From Onchocerca volvulus (Eukaryota > Nematoda > Chromadorea > Rhabditida > Onchocercidae), in assembly GCA_000499405.2 (NCBI GenBank), contig HG738137.1, positions 9,189,609 through 9,253,608 of the forward strand: DNA of 64,000 bases, read 5' to 3'. The position numbers and the translations under genes are program-made. A model generated the notes under the pieces. The model had not been told where the DNA came from. It worked only from the letters and a program-made list of their open reading frames with translations, and searched no databases. Shown here piece after piece: positions 25,401-40,400 of the stretch. Every line of letters starts with the position of its first letter. Position 1 is the first letter of the stretch.

Positions 25401-28400
25401 CAGTGAATATTTACAATTTTAAAATATAGATTTATTCCTGTATGAATAATTTTGAATTATAATTTGAATTATGATTTCTTAATTAGTAGTTTATACATAG
25501 AACTTAACTTATTATAAATATGAAGAAAAATATGGAAGATTAATTAATTAATAGAAACTTGATTTCTTAACTGCCAATTTTTCCACTAATTGACAAACCT
25601 TGATTCGTTAACTAATAAACTTTCATTGATAATACATTTTTATATTAATAATGCTAAATTATTTCGCAATTTATTATTTTATAATAGTATATCATATTTA
25701 ACTGAAATTATAAATATAAAAAGTAAAGACAAAAGATAATTTCATTTATTATATTGATAAATTCTTTATTCATAATTCATTCTTTATATTAATGGTTGCG
25801 AAATCATTTTATAATTTATTAACTGATAATTTGCATATAAAATCTAATTTATTTAGTAAAAAGTAAGAGCAAACTTGGTCAAAATATTCCTCCACAATAC
25901 GCATTGCCCATTTTTCGCATAATTCCCATTCTCGTGTTGGATTACCGATATCAGCACATTTAATTAACATTCGACATATTGTTAATGATATATTATTTTC
26001 ATTTTCTTCATTATCCTATAAATTCTTTTTTTTTTTTATTTTCTAAATTAAAATTTAGAATGAAATATTCGAAAATTTTTTTTCAACATTTGTCTCAACA
26101 AGTATTTCTTCAAATTAATAAGAATTGTTCGAAAAATGAATTATAAAATTTGTAATAATTATTGATCATAGGATAAATGAATTATAACAAAAAAAAAAAG
26201 AAAGGAAAATATAAAATTTTCTGAATCCAATTTTCAAAAAAATTTTTATTTATATATTGATTATGAAATGTTTTCACTCAATATGCTTAAGGTAAGAAGT
26301 TAAATTGGAGTTGAAAAATGTTTGAATTTTTAAAAAAGAAACAAAAAAAAAATGCAATTTTGCTATAATTGCATAACAACGAATAATTTCAATCATTATC
26401 ATAATTTTAAGGAAACATTTCCGTTTTTTTTTTTTGGAAAAAATTTTTAGAATTTAGAAAAACGGAAATTATTATAAATGTGCAACGTTTTATTTTTTCT
26501 CCCCTAAAAATTCAATCCATATATATTGTTATACGAATAAATCAATGTTCCCTCAATTTTAAATCAAAAACAAAAAAAAGAAGTTTCGCCTTTTTTTTTG
26601 AAATACACTATGCTATGCTATGATTGTAATAAATAAATTAATAAATATAAACAAAATTTTGAACTAGGCAAAAAACAGTCCTTGTACGATCAAAAAGTAA
26701 AAATGAAATAAAAAAGGGGAAAAGTAAAAATTACTTTTAAATTTGAAACAACTTGTTGAAATTTTGTTAAATATTCAAAATGTCGACTCATGTCAGTTGC
26801 TAGAACCATTTCAACGGTCGCTTGTCGTAATGTTGTAAATTCTTCACGTGTAAGTCCAGCAAATATATTAATATCATTGGTAGATTGTAAGGTAAGTTGA
26901 AATGCTAATGCTATATGATGATTTTCCAGCACTGATTGATCGTTGTACAATAATGCCAATGGTTGTCGTGTGTTTATTAAAAAAGCATTCCCACGTGCTG
27001 TAATTAATTTTTTCATTTTTTGATTATTTAAGTATTAATTAATCGTTATACAGTAATAGCTAATAATTGATTGAATATTTAAAAAAAAAAAGATACTGAT
27101 TGCTATATTTAACAATTAATTTTTTTTTTGAATACATTCATTTTTGATTATATTAATTGATCATCATTGTAAAATAAAGATATTCTTTTTATTAATCATT
27201 TATAATAATGATTAATGAAAAAACATTTGCCACATCTTGCAATTAATTTTTGCTAAATGAAATATTCATTTCTTGATTATATAAGTATTTAATTAATTAT
27301 TGTATAATAATACTAATGATTGTCGAATATTTAGTAAAAGATTACTGTTGTGTTCTATAATTAATTTTTCCTTTTTTCAATATATCCATGCTTAGTTACA
27401 TTTAATTACATAAGTACTAATTAATTAATCGTTGTATAGTAATGCTAATGATTGTTGAATTATTCGTTAAAAAAAAAAAAAAAGAAAATTGCAATGTTCT
27501 GCAATTAATTTCTTTTTTAGTACATTTTTGAGTATATCACTGCAAATAATTGTCACATCAAATTTCGATGTAAATTATTTAATTGGACTTTCTTGAAATT
27601 TTTCAATTGACAAAGTTTCTATTTTTATCGAAGTAAAAATTTAAATATCTTAAAATGACATCATACTATTATATTTTATAATGTCATCATATATTTAATA
27701 GTCGTTGAAACAATATCTTAGTTGTTTTTTTCGGGGACAAATAAAACTGTCTCCGAAAAATGTTGTTTTATTAGACATGCGAAGCTTTTTAACAGGTAAC
27801 CAATTTACATTCGAATAATGTACTACTTCATCCTGGAATGTAATTCTTATATATCTCAAAAATAGAGAGATATATATCGGGATGATACAAGTCATAAAAA
27901 AAAAAAAGGTGTTCGCCTATCTGAGATGATTTAGATCATGAAACTTTTTATATCGACACCTACCGGGATAACCCAGATCATGACAGTTTTGTATCCGATA
28001 CTTACCGGGATGATCCAAATCATGAACAGCGGCAGCTATCAAAGCTGCAGTAGCATGTACTTCCTGTACATGATGAGCAACAGTTGGACAATCAAGAAAA
28101 AATGACGTAGCCTGAAATATATAATAAATTTCCGGATCGCATTAAAAACTCCCGATAAAAATCATTTATTAATAATTTAATCAGAAATTAATTAGTTATG
28201 TTAATTTGAATGAAGTATCTGGAAGAAAGTTTTTTCATAGCATGTAGAAGCTGAATTATTGATAACTATCGATTTTTTCCCATGAAAGCAACAAAAAATG
28301 ATTTGAATAAAATAATTTATAAATTAACAAGACTGCCGAGATTTCTCAATACTTCTGTTTTAATGATTAAATGCTATGGAAAATTTAAGGAATGCTTTGA

Positions 28401-31400
28401 AATCAGAAAATTTTTGATCCATCTTCTTTCATATAATTTTTCTTCAATATTATTTGATACTTTTTACGTAATTTTTTTTTTTTAAATTCGACATCAGATA
28501 CATAGGAAACTATTATGTGACGTCAAAAGATATAGAAGAAAATTGATACGGAAATTTCAACAAATAGTAATTGAAAAAATTTTTTCGTTGTTAATTCGTA
28601 GAAAAACAAAATATCTGAAACTTTAAACGCCCTTTCCGGATTAAATACAATAATTTCAGAATAAATTCATGGCAAAATAGCATGAGAAGTATTGAATATT
28701 GAATGGATTTTTTTCCGTAATTATAACCGGATTATGATAACCGGAAAAATGATAATAACCTGTAAGACATCAGCTGCATGAGTAGCATTGTGATATGGAT
28801 TTATTGCATTATAATGAGCTTCTATTGTATCAAACCAACGAGTAATTAAATCCTTCGAACATTTCAATGTTTCGTGAATTTTCCAACGTTCGAATATCTA
28901 TAATTTTGAATATGAATATTTTCGTTACGTGAAATACGTGAACATTAAATAGGAATCGTTCTCTCATTCTTGTCTTCTATTCTTTCTTCTTCTCTGAATT
29001 TTCATAGATTCCTTATTGATTTTTTTACATAAAGCTAAAAATTACAGGGATAATTTTGCAAAAAAAAAAAAAAAAAATGACGCAAGACATAAAATTATTG
29101 AGATATAATTACGACGTATGAAAACTTGAATAATGTACAATTACATGCTGACAATTACACATGTTGACGTAAATCTAACATATTTCCAATATAATTATAC
29201 GACGGAAAAAAAGTAGAAAAAAACGCTGAAAATTACCAAATTCTTTCTTTTTTTTTTTCCACATTTACCTTTCTGCCTAAATGTGAAAGTGCATGATTGT
29301 CGGAAATTCTTTCCAAATTTAAAATATCGAAATTCCATTGAGTATCATTTAATAAAGCATTGCATACATCGACTGAAAGACGTCGACAACCTTCAAAACT
29401 ATCCGACTTACGCTTAAATTTGAATGCATCAACAACGGAACGTTTACGAGTTCGAGGCATATGGTGAAGCTATAAAAAATAATAATAATCAATAATAAGT
29501 AATAATAAATGAATGAATAAATAAATAAATGAATTAATTAATAGTAATAATAAATGATAATAAATAATGATAATAATAAATAATAACAGTAAAACGCTCA
29601 TTTTTCGTTCAAAATTTACTTGAATAAGATTTTAATTAATTGATTTTCATGCTAATTATACTAATTGATAATTAATAATCTGAGAAGGTTTCGATAAACT
29701 AGAATAACATGAAAAAATATATTATTCCGTAATGCAACTTAATATAAAATTCGATTTGTTATATATCATTTGGTAATTAATAATGGATTAGATTATTTAT
29801 CCATACAACACTAAAGATTATTATAAATATTTAAATTATTACATTCCATTAATTGCATGAATATATCTTGTTAGAAAAATTCATTAAATATTAATTTAAA
29901 AATATTCAAATCTAATTAATCAGATATCCGATGATAATTTCGATTTGTAAGTATTATTTTTTCTGTGTAAATTATTCCGGAATCTAAAACCTTTCAAAAC
30001 TTAAAGTAAAAAAACTTTAATCTAAAATCTTCCAGAAATATATTCCATCATATGCTGTATAATAAATAAATTTAATTAGTTTATATTCTATTATTTTTAA
30101 TTTTTCTATTCTATATTTATTAATTAATCACAAAGATTAATTTATCGATTATTTATTAGATAATGGATATTTTATTGATGCATATTTGCTTTATTTATAT
30201 AAAATATTTGTATTATAATTACAAAGTATTGCTTTTAAACTATCATATTTTAAATTATTTTTTCTAAATTAAAATAAATTGAAAATTTTTCAATATTTTC
30301 TGAAATTAAAATATTTAAAATGAGGAAAAAAAAGAAACTAACACGTATCAATCCATCATAGTAACCAGTTGCTATTCGATCATTATTACCAAAACGTGTT
30401 ATTGTTGGAGCGTATAGTTCGGATGAAGATAATACCTTAAAAAATAACGAATTATTTTTAAAAATAACGAAAAATAAAATGTAAAACTAAAATTACAAAT
30501 AACTAGTAAAATCTGCTGAAAAAGAAAACAAAAAACTTATTTCAAAAAATTTTCATATGAAAAAAAAAAAGAAAAAAACCATAATTAAAAGAAAAATTTA
30601 ATTTGACATGAAAGAGATGAACAGAAGAAGTTTATTTTATAATGCAAAAACATTGCTAATATGAATCTAATTAACATAATTAGTATTCGTTTTAAAACAA
30701 TACATGAAGTTATCTATTTTGTGAAATCTTCGTGAAACTTCTAACTACGAAGCGGAATCGTCGTGAAATTTTTATTTGAAAATTCAAATTTCTAATTAAG
30801 AAATGGAATTTTGATGAGATATCCTGTTCAGAACTAGAATTTTCTTTTTTCAGTAAAAAAAAATTGAAATTTTCGTAAAACTTCCGGTTAAGAAGAAATC
30901 AGAAAGGATTTCTAAACACGAAGAGCATGAAAACTAAAATCTCGGTAAAATTTCTAATTAAGAAGTAGTTAAGAAATAAATTAAGATAATTTTATGAATT
31001 TAGCAATATACTTCAAGAATAGTACCAATGATAAAATATTGAAACTGGCTAAGAAAGGATATTAAGAAGAAATAAAACATTAAATAATCAAAAATTATAA
31101 TTACTATTTAAAGTATTTCATTAATGATATAAATTTACTAACTCTAATTGCATCTCGTAGAAGTTGTTGTGTTTGTTCGTCTACTCGTGTCATAGCATCT
31201 CGTAATGAGAATAATACCTTGAAATATAAAATATTTTAATACATAAAATTAAAAAATTTTTAGCAATTGCATTAATTCGGTAAAAATTTTTTAACAAAAA
31301 ACCAAAGTAATTATTCGAAATATATTATCGATAATTACTTTAAATTCGTTGTTTTCCTTTTTTGAATTTTACAAAATATCTGATTTCATTTTTTAAATTT

Positions 31401-34400
31401 ACGAAATATTTGAATCTATTTTTTAATTCATTTACTATTTTGCATGAAGCGTTCAAAAGTATATTGTTTAGCTTAAGAGTTGAAATTTTAAATTTAAATA
31501 TTTCTTCCACATATAAATCATAATTAAAGGATATATGTCTTGCACATAAAATTTATGAGACAGAATTTGCAAAAATTTTATTAATTTAAACAACAAACAT
31601 CATTCAAATAATTTTCATGGAAAGAAATCTGTAAAACTTACATCATTCATTTCTCTTTCAGAAATAGGAGATACTGTGTAGCAAACCTATATGGAATTAA
31701 AAATAATTTTGTTTTACTTAAATGATTATTCCAAAATTTTCTATTTTAAATTATGGTTTATTAAAAAATACAATGAATAATTCGATTCGATAAGAAAAGG
31801 AATGAATAGAACAAAAATTAATTCAATTCGGAGCATGTTTATATTAAAAAAAAAAATTTTATAAGCTAAAAAAATATATTTTACTTATGCTAGCAAAAGA
31901 TGTATGTGAGAAAGCTTTCAAATTTGTACTATTTTTGAAATATTTTTATCGTAATAAATTATTTTTTGAACAAACTTTCTGTTTTTTTTTTTGTTTTCTA
32001 GTGAAATTTTTGCTATAGTTTGTTTGAAATTTGTATTTGATAAATTTTTGTTTAATTGGAAAACTGGAATATTATATTTAATGAATAATAGTAATGTTTC
32101 ATTATTATAAATTGATAAGAAATATTTTTAAAACAGGTAAAACTTTTAAGTAAACTATTGGCCCAATTATTATCAGGCTTTTTTTTTAATGCTTGGCTAT
32201 GCCAAATAATCAAAATGGATTTGATGATTGCTTGAATGAGATCATATCCGGTAAGTAATTTCATAAGTTATAACTGGTATTTCGTTACCAATAACTTTAA
32301 ATTCAATAATTTAATTCATATCGATGATTAATGGTTGAGAATGATTTTATCATTTCCGATCTTATTTGTAATATAAAAAAAATGCTAGTTTTTCCGAAAA
32401 TATCAACTTAAATTTATACTAGAAGAAAATATTTTACTGAAACCTTAAATTATGCTTAAAAAAATAATTACAAGAGGAAAAAAATGAAGCTGAAATGAAA
32501 TCGGAAACTTAAAGGAACAAAAAATTTTTTACTATTAGATATTTTAAATTTGGGAAAACATTTTTTAAATAATAAATCTTCCAGAAAATTTCTCAGATAA
32601 AATGTATGAGAAAATATTAATAAATCGTCAGATTGTTAATGTAAAATGATAAAATATTTCGATAAAATGAAAAATGAATTGAATTCGTATCAGTAGAATA
32701 ATATTACTTTTTCTTTCCATCCTAAATTAGTTACTCGCAAGGAAAATAATCGAGAAGATCACTTCTTTTACGAAAAAAAAACAAAAAAACATTTTTCCTT
32801 TATAATTAAGCATGATTTTTTCGTTTAGCCATAATTTATTATGTAAATTAGATAAACTTTTAAAATCATTTCAAAGCATTTTTTAGCGAAAATTTTCAAG
32901 TTAAAAACATAGATTGCATAATTTATCTTATAATTGGATCATAACAAAAGATGTGTTTTAATTTAGCTATTGCTTCAATTTAATACTATTATCACACATA
33001 TCGTCTTAAATATTTGTAAATATTTTAACTTGTAATAATCACATAACTGATATGAAATTTTGTTTGGAAAAAAAAAACAGACTATGAATAGTTTATATGC
33101 AATGAGACTCAAAAAAAAAGGAAAATAATTAGATCGAAATTAAATTATAAAAAATTGCGGTAAAAAAAAAAAAAAAGCAATTAATACCTTTATAAGTAGA
33201 AATTTACCTCACTGATAGGTGCATCGACAAGCGCTGTTTGTGATCGTTCACTTTTTAATGACATATTTGCATGAAATACTGAATCGGCACTATTTCGTTT
33301 CATATAAACTAATTGTTGACTGTAAGAAAAAGAAAAAAATAAACAAAAATAGATTTAGAAAAGTTTTTAATTAAAAAGTTTTTTTTTTTTTTAATTTTAG
33401 GTAAAAGTAGCTGATAGAATTATTCTGAAAATTATTCATTCAATCATCATTGATTATTTCAATAAATCGTTCAACAATTATATGGTTAATTTTTATTTGG
33501 AAAATTTTTATTTTTAAAAAATAAAAAGAAATATGTATATTTTATTATGTATGATTTCTTAACGCAATTATTCCGTAAATGTTAAAATTTCTTAAAAGAT
33601 TATTTCTAAATAAATTTCTTCATGATGATAATGTAGTAATTAAGAAGAAATATTTTCAATGAAAAATTAAGGAATGATTTAATACTGCATCGATTGATTG
33701 CTGATTGCTAATCAATCAAGCTTAAATTAATGGCATTATTGATGCTATTATATGACAATATTACATCCATATGTTTTGGGATATATTATCAGGCTATTTC
33801 TAAAATATCTAATCTTTGGGCTCTTGGCTCTTTTTTGCAAGTACCAACATATTACTCACCTAGTAGAACTTCCAGGTACTTGTAAACATTGCCAATCATA
33901 ACTTTCATTACGAGGTAATTCAGCTTCACTTGCTCCTACTGTAATATTATCTTTCGATCGAGCTGAATATTTGTACTGCACTGATTTTCGCCGATTATCG
34001 GATGACTTTGTACCGAGTACTTCACTCCTTAAAATGGAATTTAATTATTTAAAAGGAAAAATTATGAAAAATTCCTACAATTTACATCAAAATTGTATTG
34101 TATCATGCTCATTCATGTATAGAACAAATATTTAAATTAAATTAATTCAACGAATTCAAAAAATATGAAAAAGTTATGTATTTTGAGAAAAAAAAAAAGA
34201 AAAAAATGTGCTTCCGAATCTACGCTGAATTTCACTGCTATAAAGTACGGTAACAATGCCGTTACTTACAATACATTGTAACAATTTCTTACTGTAAAAG
34301 TATCGTAACAATTTCATTATTGTAAAGTATTGTAGCGATTTCATTATTTCAAAAGTATCATAACAATTTCATTACTTATAGTATGCTGCAATAAATTCAC

Positions 34401-37400
34401 TACTTCTAATGTACCATAATAATTTCGCTATTTAGATATTGCAACATGAAATAAATCTGAATAGTACCATAATGAATTAAATGTTATTTTTTACAATACG
34501 GTAAAATTAATATCGTATACATTACCGTTTGAAACCAGTACTTGTTTCATAGGCGTGATTTATGAATTGCACATTTAAAGTATTGTCACATATTTCAATG
34601 GGTTGAGATACCTATAAAATTATATATATTTAAATTTAAAACGCAAAATTACCGTAATTACGGAATAGTTATCATAGTTTATAAGAAGATTATCCTATTT
34701 AAAGAAATAATTTCAATTATTAAATTGTCAACATTTTTTCACTTTTTTATTTTTAATTCTTAACTTTTTCTTTTATTTATTTGTTCTTTAATTTATTTTT
34801 TGATACTTCATAAATGAAAAAAAATAAAAATAAAAAAAGGCTTAAAATAATTAGCATAGCAAATGATGGTACCTCATCCAGGGCAGCAAATAAAGCAGGT
34901 GTGGCACGTAAACGATTTACAATACGTGCAAAAAATTCACAAAGCGCAATATCCGTTGACGTTGATACGAAAACCTGAAAATAATCTTACGTGAATTTAT
35001 TAATGCAATAATCATTTTAATTTTACTCATTGAACTAACATTATTAGATCTAATAAATATTGAATGATATATATTACTTATTAAATTTAATGGATTTAAA
35101 TTGGAATATTTGATATCAATTTACCTATAATTAATAATTAAAATATTTAAAAACACATATCTAATCTCCTGAAATATTAAGGAACTAAAAATAAGCTTAC
35201 ATGACAAAGATTAGCCAGTGAAAGCCAGCGTCTACGTTTTTCGGATACCATCCTGAACTTATTTTGGTAAAAAATGAAAATTTTTAGCAAAAATTCATAA
35301 AATTTGATAACTTCAAAAATTTTCAAAAAAAGCATAAAAGTTTTTTCTAATTTTCAAATTTTTGCATAATACTGAAAGTATAAAATGAAAAAAATAAATA
35401 AATTACCTATCTGATAATGCGGCAAAAAATACTTCGTCGGATGCTGGAAGACAGTGCATCATTCTGCAATTGTAAATTATTTCAACTTTTTTGCCAAAAA
35501 AAAAAAAAAAAAAAAAAAAAGAAAAAGAAAAATCAATCGTCGGGATGAGTGAAGCATTTTCAAAACTTGTCTATTCGGAAAAAAATTTCCTCATTTATAA
35601 TTTTTTTTTGCTAAACTTTTGAAGCATTCATCAAACTTAAATTAATTTTCGGAGAACCTTTCTCTTCGAAAATTTCATTTCATAGTCCAAAACGTAATTT
35701 TGACGGTTTTTTTTATTTTTATTTTTTTTTTTTTTAACATATTATTTGAATTCGGAAAATGATTTACTTGCAGCTTTTTCAATGTATAAAAATTGGTATA
35801 GTGAAAATTAATTTTTTAAATCTTTAATTAATGGTTAAAATTGGTTCGTCAATTTAAATGGCTTTTTCGTTGCTAGTTTCTTTGTTTCTTTTTTTTTTTT
35901 TTTTTTCTAAAATAAAAGCTGTAATTCCAATTCGAAAAAATATTTCATACTAAATTATCGGATGATATTGATGATGAATTTAAAAAAAAAAAAAAAAGTA
36001 TTATTACAAACGACAAATTGAATTACTTGACAAAGGTCGCAATATCAGGTAAACGAATATCCAAAAGAATTAATAATGGTTTTTGTTGTTGATAATTAGT
36101 TTCTGCAACACCTACTCCAGTTTTAACAATCTGAAAAATTGAAATTAAAAAAAAAAAAAAATCGTTCGTTATTAAATTCAGTCTAAAAAAATTTTAATTA
36201 TAAATTAAAATGAAACATACTTGCCATCCATTTGATCGAAGACTTTCAATAAAAAGACAATCAGTTGTCTGCCGATTTGCTGTTACATACAATGCCTATA
36301 AGAACATTTATCTTTTTATTTTTAAATAATTTAACATTTCATTTTAAAAGTTTTTATAATTATTAAAGTGTTATTTAAATATTTAAATAAAAATTAAATT
36401 AAAAATTAACTAATTAGATGATTATTTCACGTAAAATACTTACTACGTTCAATATTGATTTCAAAAAAATGCAAAAATTTTTGAACGCTTTATGTCGGTA
36501 ATATGCTAATAATATATTATTTACGTGGGCAACTATATGATCCTGAAAGGCAATATACGTGAAATATCACGTAAATGAGTATAAAATAACAAAATAGAGA
36601 AATTATATGAAATGATATATTGTATTAATATAATTAGATATTCGGTATTTTTATTATTATATATATATTTAAAATTAGATATTTGTATTAATCCAATCAT
36701 ATATTAATATAATTTGTTCTAATTAGAATAGTCCATTTAATAAAAATCAATCATTTAACGAGATATTTAATAAACTGATGGCATAATTACATGTTAGATT
36801 TCTATATTGAATTTCAATTTTTTCTCTAATGAAAAAGAAAAAAAGTGCAAACAAAAGATTTTCCAAAGAAACTTAAAATAAATGATTGCAATCAAGCATT
36901 ATTATTTTCTTTTCATTTCACTAATTTTAATCCTTCAAATGTAATAAAATTTTTCATTCATTAATTTTGTTGATTTAAAAGAACGAAAAAGAGAGACAGA
37001 GAAAAAGAGAGAAAAGAAGGGAAAAGAATTAAAATATATCTTCAACTATTTGATGAAAGAACTATGAAAAAAAAAAAAACAAGTTGAAATATGATAAATT
37101 GATAGAATTATAATAATTAATTATAATCAGTTAATATTCCGACCAGCCTTATGTTACAGTTTGATCAAATAATTCAATACATTAATTAAAATTATTGATT
37201 TGACGAATTTATTTAAATTATGATATTTCACAACTGATACTATTATGTAGTACTGATTATTAACAAATTTAAATGATAACAAAATAAGTTGTTATCAGAA
37301 GCGCAATCTATAGTTTTCCATGTATGATGCAACAAAAAAAAAAGGTCGAAATGATAAAAAAAAAATCATTCTTATTATTCCATTTATTATTTAGAAGTAA

Positions 37401-40400
37401 ATTTTAATTATTAATATAATAAAATTTGTAGGATTTGAAAATTTGATCATAGCTTAAGACAGCAAATAAAATGTTTATTTAAATTATCTAGCGAAAAAAA
37501 GTTTTTAATTTCAATTTTGGTTTCATTGAAATCTCAGGAAAAAATAGGAAAGTAATTGCAATTTTTAATTTAATTATTCGAAATTATTGGTTTGTTATCT
37601 TTTCTTTAATTACTTTTATCCTTTCATGAATAATATAATCGTAATATTGCTAAAAGTAATTAAACGAATTTGACAATAATTTGTTTCCTTTATTTATTTA
37701 CTATTACTGTATTTTTATATCGTACAAAAACCACTTTGTTATCATATATCATAAAAAAAATAATAATTATTATATTATTATTATACTTATAATAAATTAA
37801 ATATTTCAGTATTATAATTATTTTCATCACAGTAATTAAATTAATCGATTAATGCCTATAAGCAGCTTGTCCATTTGATTATCATAAAATAAAAATATTC
37901 GAAATTTATGTTCCAGTAAATATCAACGAATTTTTTTCTTTCTTTATTTCCTTCTTTTTTCATTTTCAATCATTATTATCATCCGTTATTTGAAATATTT
38001 AATATTTTCTCCCTCTATGCCTCTCTTTTTTTTTCGAAAAAATTTTCCAAAAATTTTCTAAGACATTCAAACTTTTCTCCCATTTTTTTTTTTCAAAATT
38101 GATATTTTCTTAATAGTTAACAACTTATAAAATATATCATCAGAGAATGTTATTCTCGTTTCATTGTTTTTTAGTTGATCATTCTACCAGTTTCTTTCCA
38201 CTTCTATTTCCGGTAAATTCTTTACAAAATTCTAACCAATTTTTTTCAAAAATTTTAACCTGTCTAATATGAATTACTTAATTTGATCGATATCAAAGTT
38301 ACATTATTTGCAAAGAATGAAAATAAAAATAATTTAATAAAATATATTTCTTGTTTATTTGAAATACATTGTCTTTCATTTCTCAATCTTTTCCCCATCA
38401 TCTCTGTTCCCTATAATTCATCATCTTCAACAAATTCCATCTGACATTTTTTAAGAATTTAAAATTTCATCGTATTAAAAGCTCAAAAACCATTTTTTAG
38501 CAAATAAGGATGGTAAATATCAAAAAAAAAAAAAAAAAAAACACGTGATTGTTTATTCAAAATGTATGCCTGAGTTTTTTTCCCTTTTTTTTGAATTCTT
38601 TTTTTTTTTTTAAAGAATAATTTGAAAATGTAAGATTATTATGATTTCATATCTTATCAAGTATTTTATCAGTTTAAATCATCCCACACTTTTCTAGTTC
38701 AAACCAATTTTAGTACTTTAATATTGTATTAACATTTTGAATATGTTAATTTATAATATATCTGCTAAACGTTATTTTTTTCCTAATTTATTCATAAACA
38801 AACCTATTGAATTAAAATTATTCAAAATTAATTGCATATATATTAGCAAAAAAATATACGGTAGTAAATAAACTACAATTTTTTTTTTAAATTTTCAATT
38901 TTCACATAATAATGAACGTAAAAAATTCATTTCAAATAACAGAATAATGAAATTACAACAAATTGGTATGAATATTCAATGAACCATTCACAGAGCTCCT
39001 AAACCAAACAATTAACAATTCATTAATAAAGTAAAATCATCATTTTAAGTAATCAATTCTTTCAATCATCAGATGATTCTTTTTTTTTTTTTTTTACTGA
39101 AATGAATAATTATATACCGTATCTCTTGAATGATTAAGTTATGCTAAACAAAGAATGATATTTTGAAATAAATGCTCTTGAAACTAACAACCTATAAAAT
39201 GCGGATATTTATAACTCTTTCTGGACTTTGTACTGTAATCTAAATCTTCTACTACTGTATCATAACATTTGATGTAAGATTTATAGTTTTCCCTATTATA
39301 TGCCTGAATCATTTATCCTCCTAAATTTTTTAGTTATATATCTAGGTCTTCTAATTGTATCATAAGCATATAAGATTTTTGTAGCATTTCCTAAATTTTT
39401 TTTCTACTGTATATCTAATCTTCCGTTACTGCATCATAAATATGTGAGATTTGTAACTGTCCCTAAATTTTTTTACTGTATATTTAGATATTTCATTATT
39501 GTATCATGAATATATTTGTAGCTATTCCTAAATCCTTCGTTACTGTACATCTAATCTTCTGTTACTGTTTGGAATACAGTAAGTAAGTTCCCTAAATCTT
39601 TCTTTGATTACTGTACCGTAAATATTTTAGGATCCGGTAGCTTTTTCTCAATCTTTCTTTCTTCACTATATCATATTGATGTGCATGGTGGAAATATATT
39701 TGAACAAATATATTACTTCGTTAATAACTAATTAATAGTTACTCACGCTCCTATAACATTAAACCAATCATTCAATCGAATGTTAAGTAAATCATAATTA
39801 TTGAATTATTTTTTGAACTTAAAGATGAAGAACTGCCTTTGAATTTTTGAAAAATTCTATGATTAATCGTTATTTCTTTCTACTAATAAAATTCAAAAAT
39901 CCAATAATTATTATTATAATGACACAACATCATTCCTTTTGTATTTTATAGTATTCATAAATTTTGTAAAAAATATTCCGCAGAAGACTGTTATTATTGT
40001 TTTTTCGTATGTAATGAAGTTAACACTAAATGATGTGTTTAAAGTGATCGATTTGATAATCAATGATAAATTATCAATTTTTAACTTATTGTCACATTTC
40101 AACAAAAACATTTTTTCTCGATTTTTTCCAAACATAAAATATTTGTATACTAGAATCTTCATCATTTCCTTCAACTTTTTTTTTTTTTTAGTTTTATTCC
40201 TGTTTTTTCAATATTTTTTTCATCAACCCTAAAAAAAAAAAAAAAAAAGAAAAGAGGAAATGATTTTAGCTACTATTCAAAAATTCATTATTTGTTAAAT
40301 TATTTATCACATGATATCAATGATATCACTCTTTTTTACTGATTTTTTATAATATGACCTTTCAGTCAACCGTCTATTGATTTAAGATATATATTTAAAG

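Noticed and set aside
27695..27895. Minus-strand 66-codon frame with mixed composition (…VVHYSNVNWLPVKKLRM…)
   Set aside because: It looks more protein-like than its surroundings but has no fitting splice phase to the PDE exons and no recognised family. It abuts the decayed tandem copies of exon 15. It could be a transposon fragment.
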